A stretch of 64,000 nucleotides of DNA from Epithemia pelagica (taxonomy: Eukaryota; Bacillariophyta; Bacillariophyceae; Surirellales; Surirellaceae), in contig OX337231.1 of the NCBI GenBank assembly GCA_946965045.2, positions 1,612,001-1,676,000 of the forward strand, given 5' to 3'. The position numbers and the translations under genes are program-made. Shown piece by piece: positions 52,695 to 61,912 of the stretch. Numbering within the stretch: the stretch's first letter is position 1; every line of letters begins with the position of its first letter. The notes under the pieces are model-generated. The model did no database searches. It had not been told where the DNA came from and saw only the letters and a program-made list of their open reading frames with translations.

Positions 52695-53117
52695 ATGGCG
52701 GGCAATCGCATCAAGAAGGGCCCTCGCTACAAAAAGCCACCGACCGCCAAGAATCCTGGTGACCCTTCTTCAATGAATGATGAAGTGCGAAACAAAAGAA
52801 AGGACGAGTCGACTATGACTGTTTCTGGTACCAATCATACACTTCCAACACACACAAACGAGGAATCTCACTACACCGGTATTATGCCCATGACATACGA
52901 AAGTGTCCTCAATTGGTATGAAAGTGTTTTCCAAGACAAATCAGGAAAATGGACAACAGTGGAGGTACCACATGACGGCCATTATGTGAAGATATTCCTA
53001 CCAATCTGTTATTCGCCTGCATTCCAAGATATCATCTGTCACTCCGTTTTCTGTTTCACAAGAATTAAGAACGAGATGGATGATGATGACAAGTTGACTC
53101 CAATGTTGCTCGACTAA
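52695..53117 (+). CDS. First accessory protein of the 11.1-kb element
   Basis: The ATG at 52695 follows the motif array; the protein is 140 aa. The N-terminus is Lys/Pro-rich and basic; the rest has a compact part with YESVLNWYESVFQDKSGKW and YVKIFLPICYSPAFQDIICH. No domain is recognised. Its TAA overlaps the ATG of the next gene by one base (TAATG). The two may be read from one message, or a missed splice or frameshift may join them. Without the join the protein has no known role. Confidence 0.55.
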   Translation: MAGNRIKKGPRYKKPPTAKNPGDPSSMNDEVRNKRKDESTMTVSGTNHTLPTHTNEESHYTGIMPMTYESVLNWYESVFQDKSGKWTTVEVPHDGHYVKIFLPICYSPAFQDIICHSVFCFTRIKNEMDDDDKLTPMLLD

Positions 53118-55223
53118 TGTTCAAAAAGACTCTCTACAGTCCTCTTTCCAATATTTGGAATCAGGTATTTGGGACGACAGTGATAGACAGTGCTGAGAAT
53201 CTGAGACAAACCATTATCAGATTTCTTTCCTCTCATGGCCTAGTCTCTAAGAAGACACGCAAGGGGATCGGTGGGATTGGAGAAGCATTGAAACGATACC
53301 TTCTAGATGATTCCTCCCTTTACAGGAAACCGCGTCTCGTACCTGTTGGTAAAATCGCATGGGTTATCGAACATATGGTGGCCATACACCGTTTCATCTC
53401 AGAATCGACATCGGACGAGAACATGGGCGTGATTTCCAATATCCAAATGGAGAAAGCACTGTTGTATACGATGCCTGACACGTGGTTCAAGATGTACCTT
53501 GAAGAAAGAGATTCTTTGGTACAATATGGAAGAAACGGAGACGATGGCGGTATGTTCTACGATCTACTGCATTATATAGAAAAACAAGAGTTACTGTCTG
53601 CCAGGAAATCGAAAGAAATTGCCGTGCAACGTCGGAGTACAGACTCGCCGGCAAAAAAGAGACAGAAGGTCGTCGCTGGTAATGATCCTACTGACGAGAG
53701 AAAGGAACAAGTACTACCAACTTCCATTACAACGTCGAACCAAGTCGCCCTCAAATCAGACCGTGTGGAAGAGGTCAGGAAGATTATAAGCAACGACGAT
53801 GAAAAAACCGCAGACAACGAGGTAAGATGTTCGAGCGACTTGCCAAGAATTGAGAAGGATTAGACAATCTCAAAAATGATTGATCTCTTTGTCTTAGAGA
53901 CGTTGTGCTTCCATAAACAAGGGAAATGAGGAGACAGGTGATGGTGTGGTACCACCGCCTTTTATTGTAATTCCACACGTACTTGATCCTATAGTAAACC
54001 AGAAGAGAAGAAAAGACTCATGGGACTCGAATGAATCCATCGACAACATTGGTGACGGTTACTTAGACAAGTTCGCGGAAAAACAAGCTGACAGAAACAA
54101 CGAGAACATCAAGTCGGCCATGAAGCTAGCAACCCAGTATGCTAAGAGCATGGGGAAGGACAACACGCATGTCGAAATCAAGACATTATTTAGGTGCACA
54201 CTATGCATGTCTTACAGTGGGTTGATGAATGACCAGGACCCTACAACGCGTGTTTTGCATATCCCACATAGACATCGTCGGAGAGATCTTTGCTACAACA
54301 CTTCGAGGACGGGTATGCCGATTGAGTCTTTCTATACTTGTTTGAAGTTGATGGTCCATCACAACCATCAGAACCTAGTATATGTTGACAAAGTAACATT
54401 TGATGAAGCGAACAGGAACCCATTTCCTAAGAAAATTCCTATGTCATCATGGAGACAACAGGAACCAAACACACTGATATTGGCGATCGTTGCCTTGACA
54501 ACAGCAACTGATGTCAGCGACCCAGCTTTATTGGCTTTCGAAATCGACAAAAAGATACTTCATATCTACGAACCAATAAATAATCGATCAGACCAATACT
54601 GGGAAGGAACGACGCGTCATGTACTACGGAAATGGGACCTGGTCAATACGTCAAAAGGTGCCCCGCCTGTCAGTCTATGTTATGACCCATCATTAGTGGA
54701 AGACGATGAAGCGACACATGATACAAACAACGAATGTAACAAGTGGCGATATCGCATTGTGAAAATGCCAGAACCTAAGAAGGATACTCCAAAGCCAATG
54801 CCACAAGCTATTGTGATCAGAATGCTTGGAAACATAATGAGTAGTCGACCAAACCCGGGTCGGAAAGAAGGTCAGATAGACAAGAGTATGACGATATCCA
54901 ATTGTTTTTCGAGTAATCAAATACGGTACAATAATGAATTTTCGAGAGGACTAGAACATGCTGTGGGTGGCAATTCGATCTCTCCTTTGGTGTTGGGACC
55001 TGACAATTTCGATGGTAACAGCGACAACGATCCCGTTGAAGTGGGGTTTTCACGTGATACCGATAAATACGAATACAAGGAGAACGTCGATCTATCTGAT
55101 GGTGGGTGTTCAGAGACGTGGACTACGGATGGTGACATATTGTTTATACCGGGCCCAAAGGTGGGATTAGAACCCAAGGAGGTGTTACTTGACTCCAAAC
55201 TTTCCAAGAGAGATATAAATTGA
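53117..55223 (+). CDS. Accessory protein with Gag-like and Ulp1-like stretches
   Basis: Exons are 53117-53821 and 53898-55223 (intron 76 nt, GTAAGA...TCTTAG, phase 0), giving 676 aa to the TGA at 55221. Residues about 60-165 include a helical part ending ALLYTMPDTWFKMYLEERDS and DLLHYIEKQELLSARK, similar in pattern to Gag capsid ends. The second half has ALLAFEIDKKILHIYEPINN and, further on, PQAIVIRMLGNIMS, which resembles the strand and the helix after the active Cys of Ulp1/C48 proteases. The expected catalytic His (before LLAFEID) and Cys are not there, so it would be inactive. Both comparisons are tentative. The same frame stays open after the stop into the RING protein. Confidence 0.5.
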
Positions 55224-57386
55224 TTGCTACCGACCGTTGTATATTGTCCAGATTCTTGCGTATGCTGTAACAGGGCATTGAAAACAGATACAGACAGCGA
55301 AGTCTGTACCCTCATCCCATGTGGACATCTGGTTCACGGAAATTGCTTACGAATACGGTTCAAGTATCATAATGTATGGTGTCCCCAGTGTGGACAAAAG
55401 ATCAAGAGTAACATACACATGTTTGGTGCGGAGAAGATAGAGGGACACAAGAAAACAGCGGAAGACACTACAACTACGATCGAGGGATTCCCTGAAGAGG
55501 GACAAAGGAAAACAGTCGAAGACACTACAACTACGATTGAGGGACGCCCTGAAGAATCATCAAAAAAATCACCTGTGAGTAACAAGACGTCAACACTAGA
55601 ACAAAGAGGAGTTGAGACAAAATACAAGCCCGAGGTTTGTTCGATTTGTATGACCAGAAAAGTGGATTGCGAACTGTTTCTTTGTAGACATACATTTTGT
55701 CGGAAATGTGTTGGAGATTGGATGCAGCGGGGCCACAACACATGTATGGTGTGCAGCCAGGATATTCAAAGTCTATTGTACTTCTGTCCTATGACACGTT
55801 CTGTTCAAAGAACATATACTCATCCTTCTGAACACAAAGCAATCTATCAGTCACCAGAGGGTGAGAAGCCTAAATACCAGCAATGGGGAGGAAATAACTC
55901 ATCACGTTCCGTTGCAATGCCTGCGAATTGGGGTAACCGGAGTGAGCTGCCTGAAGAAAGACATAGAACAGAGCAAACCCAACATGATAACGAAAGAACC
56001 AAGGACAAGAGAGAGAATCCACATGGGCTATGGGGAGGACGGAATCAGAACAACGTCCCGTCGACAGCTCGAAGCCCCAGAACAACTGAGTGGGGTTCGC
56101 AACCTGAACATGACAGGCCAGTGTATTGTCAGCATGGACAGAATCGATTCAATGATGATCATCCAGGATCGAGAGGATCTAATACATCGGATTATCATGG
56201 ATCTCGTCATTCACATTTCGATCAAGATAACCAACAAACTAGAAGAGGAGTCATTGAACGACAAGACCAACATGGATATCATGATAACCACCAAGACGAG
56301 TCTAGAGGGAGAAGAGATCAAATCATGGAAAACACTTACCGGGATAGAAAAAGAAGACATGATAATCAAAATCAATTGTCTAATCGACATCCGATGGATT
56401 GGAGGAGATTCCCTGGATACAACGAACATTCCAGAGAACATACAAGGCACCATTTGGTATATAGAGATAGCCACAATCAATGGTCTAATCGACATCCGAT
56501 GGATTGGGAGAGATTCCCTGGATACAACGAACATTCCAGGCACCATTTGTCACTTAGAGATAGTCATCCTGGACACAACGATCATTCTAGGCGTACCCGT
56601 CAGAGAGAGCCTAACCGTCCCTCAACTGATAGAGGTAATAGTCAACCAAATCAATCACCTCGTAGAGAGAGAGAAAAGGACATTCATCACACCACAGAGA
56701 GTCGTGGAGGGCAGGATGGCCTATCCAAACTTGGTTGGAATTCCAAGGACAATCAGGAGAGGGATGATCGGAACAGACAGAGCGGTCAGAAAGCAACCTC
56801 CAGTCACCAAGATGAATGTGGACAAGGAGAAGAGATACAAAGCAGAGATGGCAACGGTTCTACAGACAAACAAAAGGGCAAGGACTGTGGCAAACAAGAG
56901 ATTGTTGCTTACAAACAACACGAAAATTCAGGAGATAAAGGGTCTAAGAATGCCAACAACACACCTGACAGTGATAATCCGTCTAGCTGTCACAATGACA
57001 GTGTCAACCAAGATGATGCGACACAAACCAAAGAAGGAAAGGATAGTACTGACAAACAAAAAGGTAGCAGCAAGAACAACGATGACCAAATGACAAAAAA
57101 GGACCATAACAAGGGAAGTAGCATCAATACGACAGCACAAACGGATCAGCGCATACAAGACGAACAAGGTACGAAGGAGATTCACGAGTCTCCAATACAC
57201 GGTAATCATGATGATACTGACGAACAGAATACTTCACCGGAAAGGAAAAGAAAAGGATGTAAGACCATTGGTTCATCCAGGGGACTACCCACGAACAAGC
57301 AACGACGACAAGAGGGCCTATCGAAGTTGACACTAACACATGAAACGATCAAAGTCGAAAATGTATCATTGTCTCTCTCTTGGTAA
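55224..57386 (+). CDS. Double-RING protein, in frame after a TGA
   Basis: The 720-codon frame begins directly after the TGA of the preceding gene and has no ATG before the first RING, so it was probably one gene with the upstream frame (1,396 codons spliced). RING 1 is at residues 10-60 (CVCCNRAL, CGHLVHGNCL, CPQCGQ). A repeated TTTTIEG-PEE stretch follows, then RING 2 (CSICMTRKVDCELFLCRHTF, CRKCV, CMVC) near residues 140-180. The rest is hydrophilic, rich in His, Asp, Asn, Gln and Arg, with two copies of SNRHPMDW-RFPGYNEHSR. RING domains recruit E2 enzymes for ubiquitin or SUMO transfer. The TGA may be a nonsense mutation or a recoded stop. Confidence 0.7.
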   Translation: MLPTVVYCPDSCVCCNRALKTDTDSEVCTLIPCGHLVHGNCLRIRFKYHNVWCPQCGQKIKSNIHMFGAEKIEGHKKTAEDTTTTIEGFPEEGQRKTVEDTTTTIEGRPEESSKKSPVSNKTSTLEQRGVETKYKPEVCSICMTRKVDCELFLCRHTFCRKCVGDWMQRGHNTCMVCSQDIQSLLYFCPMTRSVQRTYTHPSEHKAIYQSPEGEKPKYQQWGGNNSSRSVAMPANWGNRSELPEERHRTEQTQHDNERTKDKRENPHGLWGGRNQNNVPSTARSPRTTEWGSQPEHDRPVYCQHGQNRFNDDHPGSRGSNTSDYHGSRHSHFDQDNQQTRRGVIERQDQHGYHDNHQDESRGRRDQIMENTYRDRKRRHDNQNQLSNRHPMDWRRFPGYNEHSREHTRHHLVYRDSHNQWSNRHPMDWERFPGYNEHSRHHLSLRDSHPGHNDHSRRTRQREPNRPSTDRGNSQPNQSPRREREKDIHHTTESRGGQDGLSKLGWNSKDNQERDDRNRQSGQKATSSHQDECGQGEEIQSRDGNGSTDKQKGKDCGKQEIVAYKQHENSGDKGSKNANNTPDSDNPSSCHNDSVNQDDATQTKEGKDSTDKQKGSSKNNDDQMTKKDHNKGSSINTTAQTDQRIQDEQGTKEIHESPIHGNHDDTDEQNTSPERKRKGCKTIGSSRGLPTNKQRRQEGLSKLTLTHETIKVENVSLSLSW

Positions 57387-57399
57387 TCAACATCCTGTT

Positions 57400-58812
57400 C
57401 GGTCAGTTTTTCTTGATTTTCATTAAGACCCAATGCATTCAAGCACATTTTGTATGTACTTGCAGCGTTGATATAAGAACATTCATGCCATGGGTATCTG
57501 CTATCCCTTGGTTTAATGTTGCAACACCATGATAGTCTTCCAACACTTGGATGATGCGAGGCATACCGACCTGCAAGGTTATCCTGAGACTTCCCGTCTC
57601 CTTTGACAACAATCATTGGCAATATCAAACGGACAACTTTGATAATCCCATGGAGGCGTAGTTTCATCCATAAACCTTCCTGTTTTTGGATACTGACAAG
57701 ACCTTCGGGATCTTAGTCAATTGAGCATGATAATTTCGGCAAGGAGTCCCTTTATCGAGGATATGTTTTGCCGCCGATGATTTTCTTTCCATGTCTGTAA
57801 TAGTCCCAAGGATGATCTGTCGCCTTGCTTTCCTCATTTGTGTTTCCATTAGAAAAGATGGCACCATTACAACAGGCTCCGATGTATATCTTCCATCCCC
57901 TGTTGCATGTGTTTTGTCCATATAACAGACAAGACCAACCACGAAAGCATCTGGATCATCTCTATATTTCTCCACTGTTTTCCGAAATACTTCTCTGTCT
58001 TGTATATTTTGGATGTGCTTGTTTGGAACATATGGACGATACGGATCGTCATCATCGAGGATCGTATTTTCTTTCTTGGTTGCGTCGGGATCTTGTAATA
58101 CACGCTGTAGTTGACTGATCAAATCAAATACTGGTGTTGTTATCGATTTCTCACTCTCTGGTACAACCACACCCTGTTTTTGGGTGAATTCCATTGGTAC
58201 CGGGAAAAATTTGGCCTTGGGGTAATTGAAACCTTTGGTAGAAAACTTTTCGATGAACGTTTTCCTCTTTGAATGGTTGTCCAGGAAGAACCCAGGACCG
58301 CATCTTGAGTATGTGTCACTCGACCATGCCAGGATCGAATTGTACAAATATTTGGGGCAACCAGCTTTCCGAAGTAACATCATAAGTGAGACCAAGGCTG
58401 CATCGTGTTTATGAAGTTTCAATTGCTTCCCATCTCTATCGAGGAAAGCAGGAAAATCAACCGGGCACTCCTTGCTGTTGCGCAGAATAATATTATCTGT
58501 ATCACCAGGTACATAGTATGCTTTTGGTGGGTCAGCATGCGGAATAGTGGTTTCATCGTCCATGATATCAATATTCATCGGATCAGCATTCATATTACTG
58601 GCACAATCATCGTCGTCATCGCCAACATTTGGCCATTTCCCTCGGGTGTTCATTTTCAATTCACAAACTGTTTCGTGACGGCTGATTCCTCTTGCATCAA
58701 AACGTGATTGACAGAAACGACACACTTGAAAGGATATGAAGGACTCCTCTTGTTGGCTTGTATTTGAGCATCTCTTTCGCGACTTCTTTTTTACTTTACG
58801 ACGCTGGCCCAT
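57400..58812 (-). pseudogene. DDE-type transposase gene of the 11.1-kb element, frameshifted
   Basis: The gene starts at ATG 58812 with a basic N-terminus and a zinc finger (CRFCQSRFDARGISRHETVC). The first frame (382 aa, to 57664) carries LMMLLRKAGCPKYLYNSILAWS and GLVCYMDKTHATGDGRYTSEPVVMV cores, a pattern I associate with Plavaka/CMC-like transposases, where the Asp of DKTH is a likely catalytic residue. A +1 shift at the TGA/ATG overlap (57664-57667) continues as MKLRLHGIIKV, MIVVKGDGKSQDNLAGRYAS and RLSWCCNI, matching the next block of the same family. The C-terminal half expected for the family is absent or beyond an intron I cannot place. It overlaps antisense the end of the RING gene if extended past 57386. 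Confidence 0.65.
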
Positions 58813-59386
58813 GATGGTACGATGCTGGTGGTTTTAGATTTTGGTTTGGAATGAAAAATGCTCTATAATCGATTTCTGCAAATTGAGACATCGGTGGTCA
58901 ATCTTGTGGCATGTATCAGAATTTCTCCGCATTGGGTGGATCGGCCGACGTTGGTGCATAAAAGCAACTGAAAATCATTTATGTACATGAACGGATCATA
59001 ATATTTTCAAACGGTCGTGTGTATTTACTTAATCCAATCCAGCCTGCCGGGTTAGATACCAACGGTGATAGCAGCGATTGGAATTCAAACACCGTGTCAA
59101 TGCCGAGGATACCGATGCTGTCGACATTCGAAAGGAAATGACAATCATTCAAACCCATGCACCAATGTTCCATCTGACAAGTATGATGTACTTGAAACCA
59201 CCTATGCTCATCTTCATGCGTTCTCCAAAGGACCATCGTTCAAACATGGAGTTTATGATTCAAACATGGAGCATTCCAGCGTTAGAATTTGAATGGTTGT
59301 CTGGTTGATCAAATCAGAGGACTTGTTGTCGCCCTGCTCTTGTTCACATCCTTGTCATAAATCAGACGGAGCATCCAAGATAAACA
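58813..59386. promoter_or_regulatory. Divergent spacer in the 11.1-kb element
   Basis: These 574 bp lie between the divergent starts of the transposase and the three-exon accessory gene. Short frames are present (for example 59078-59308) but without recognisable domains. It likely holds both promoters. Confidence 0.4.
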
Positions 59387-61379
59387 ATGGCAGGAGTCAC
59401 CACCAGAAATGCAGCTCCAACGAGGCGTCGACCCTTAGCAGTCCGAAATGCAAACTATGGAAGTAATCAGAAAGAGGTTGAACGACAACGAAGAAGCATC
59501 TTGGCAGCAGTGGCAACAAGAAATAAAGAGAATCTTCCTAACAAGGACGTGACAATTACAAACAAAGATGCTCTTATTGCAGCAGCCAATGGAGGTTTAG
59601 TACTCCAAGAAGATAGTTCTGATGACGAGGAAGAAGAGGAACAGATCTCGATGAACAACGATCAAGCGCAAGCACAAGAAGGCACAACTGTGGAAGGGAG
59701 TGGTAATCTTTTGGAGCAGGCAACAAATTCAGAAAAAGATGGAGCCAATGTGACTTCAGCAGATGATAGCAATAATGAACAGGGTGGGCTGAGAACACAA
59801 CCATCATCTGGTGTTGCGCAACCAACAAACACGGCAGTTAATAATATGGAGGAGGAGGACGTCGGTGTAAATATTCTCACTGGACCTGAAATGCAACAAG
59901 CATTGCAGAATATGAGCAATGGACCCCGTGAGTATGATGGAGATGATTTTGATCCTAATGAGAGACATTTTCCTGCTGGAGGACTTGTCAGTAAGTTGTT
60001 AGATGCACGAAATGGAGGAGGACAATTTGTCGGTGAGACGGCTCTAATGACGGGGGTGTTTGTGGGTTGAATGCATCAGGTGATACCTTTGCTAACGACG
60101 TTTCTTCCCTTTCGGATATGTCGTCATCTTCGTCATCTACTTTGCTAACAACAGGGCCTGATCAGGCGATGGAAACTCTTCTACAAGACGATATTCAAAA
60201 TCAGTTGGCACAGGAAACACAGACAACAACAGTACACCATAATCAATCATCTTGCCCGACAAGTACGATTGTAACATCCACTACACACAAAGGTTCTGTC
60301 GAAAAGGACAAGAATAAGAAGCTAAAGCCGAAGAAAAAGCCTGAGGTGGTATCGGAGAAGTTCTTTGATACATTTGTTCGGAAGGTGGCATGGCGTTATG
60401 TCAAGTATTTCTCCATGTCCGAAGATACTAAGGCAGATCCGAATGGTCTTTGGGGGAAGTATGGCAAAACATATTTTACTGAGCACTATTTCAAAGGCAA
60501 AGGCATTACGAATGCAAAACAACAAGAGGAGTGGTGGATTGAACATTCACCTTATATGCTTGACAAGTTCCGAAGCAAACGATCAAATGTTCTGGCTTCC
60601 ATGCGAAAAGCATTCATAAGTAAGTGTCAATCGAAGAGTGAATATGTTGGTTCATCACGTCGTCTTCTTATAAAGAGATGTGAGATAATTTGTTGTGGAA
60701 TCTAGAACATGTGGGTCTTGATCTATGGCGTGACAGTAATTTCCAGCGGAGGTATCCATGCCTTTTGAACGACTGTGAAGACTTTGGGCCAATGCCTACC
60801 CTGGAAGAATTTCTGTTATTGAGAGGAGAGAAGTGTGACAACTATGCCTATTCATATCTCTTGCAATTGTTTGGTCCATGTGTCTATGGTGAGAATATGC
60901 ATAAAACCGTGATTGATTTCAATTTTGGTGACCACACTGAGCAGCAGGGAAAGGAGCATTGCGAAAAGGCCTTGAAGTTATTCACTTAAAGTGACGAGGC
61001 GTTCATATTGACCATCCTTGTGGATTGCTGGGATGTGTGGACTCACATGGGCAAGACCACTTTCAAGGCGAAACTATTTGAAGTAAATCCAAGGTGGTAC
61101 AATGAAAATGGTGTTGATCAAATGATTGATACATCCTCAGCAAGGTATCCTCGCTTCAAATATTCAGGCAGTTGGAACTCAAGTCGATGTATGAATGAGG
61201 ATGGTATGGACTATTTTGAGGATATGGAAGAGAAAATCGCTCGTGAAGACAGAGCAGGCGACCGCGGTATCTGGTTCATGACATTTCTCAATGGGCAATA
61301 TTGCTCTCGAATGGGGTATGCAGATGATGATGCTGTGACAAGGCCTTCTAAAAGGCCGCGAAAACGGTCGTGGCAGTGA
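59387..61379 (+). pseudogene. Three-exon accessory protein with one in-frame stop
   Basis: Exons are 59387-59990, 60080-60619 and 60706 onward (introns 89 and 86 nt, GTAAGT...ATCAG and GTAAGT...TCTAG, both phase 1). The spliced frame meets a TAA at 60987-60989 (residue 476) but remains open in the same frame to 61379 (SDEAFILTILVDCWDVW through PSKRPRKRSW). The N-terminal 200 residues are acidic and disordered. The centre has FFDTFVRKVAWRYVKYFSM, WWIEHSPYMLDKFRSKR and HVGLDLWRDSNF, and the C-terminus has a basic nuclear-type tail. It resembles accessory proteins that accompany large protist transposons, but no domain is recognised. The stop may be a mutation of this copy. Confidence 0.55.
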
Positions 61380-61479
61380 TTGATCAGAGTGACAATTGGT
61401 TTCATTTCATATACTACTCCTATATAGCTACATGTATTGTGTTCCATTCATTCGCTGATTGTTAGTGGGAGTGTGTGCA

Positions 61480-61910
61480 TGGTGCTAGTTAAATGCACTG
61501 TGTTCAACTTGCTTGCACTTGATGCTGGAGTAATGCGCATGATGGTGATGTGACACAATCAAGGATGAGTGCATACATAGGAGGGTATGTGATGACTGTT
61601 GGTTCTTGACTGTGCATGAAGGTGGACGATTGTGATGACTGTTGGTTCTTGACTGCGCATGAAGGTGGAGGGATGTGATGACTATTGGTTCTTGACTGTG
61701 CATGGTGTTGAAGTTGGTGAAATGTGGGTCATGCGCTTGCTGGTTCTGGAAAGCACATTTTTAGTAATAACGTGAGGAAGGGGCATGCGCATGTTCTTGT
61801 AGGTGTGCGCGTGTCCTGCGCCCGGATGATTCTAGTAGGATGCGCTTAGGGGTGCTTTCTTATCGATACTTAAACCGCCATAAACTGGCGTACCGTTCCT
61901 TCCTTAGATG
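61480..61910. repeat. Right subterminal repeats of the 11.1-kb element
   Basis: ATGCGCA or its complement occurs at 61533, 61654 and 61785, with ATGCGCT near 61731 and 61840. A unit TGATGACTGTTGGTTCTTGA is repeated three times between about 61590 and 61705, each followed by CTG(T/C)GCATG. The end is the inverted repeat at 61896-61910. Confidence 0.65.
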
Positions 61911-61912
61911 TA

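Larger units (their letters stand above)
50811..61910. mobile_element. 11.1-kb multi-gene DNA transposon with TA target duplication
   Basis: The element is 11,100 bp. Ends are 15-bp inverted repeats with one mismatch (left CATCTAAGGAGGGAA, right reverse complement CATCTAAGGAAGGAA). TA lies outside both ends (50809-50810, 61911-61912). Deleting the element and one TA turns the flanks into an uninterrupted copia pol (IMG then IDNHELTEIPIV), proving the borders. Subterminal ATGCGCA motifs cluster at both ends. The plus strand encodes a bicistronic-looking pair, a double-RING protein and a three-exon protein; the minus strand encodes a DDE-type transposase. Stops and shifts in three genes suggest this copy is decaying. 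TA duplication fits Tc1/mariner or Mirage-like transposition, but the size and gene set do not match elements I know. Confidence 0.85.

Noticed and set aside
61840-61911. Start of the 472-aa frame at 61840 as a gene start
   Set aside because: The first 24 codons lie inside the right end of the 11.1-kb element; pol text starts exactly at the TA border.
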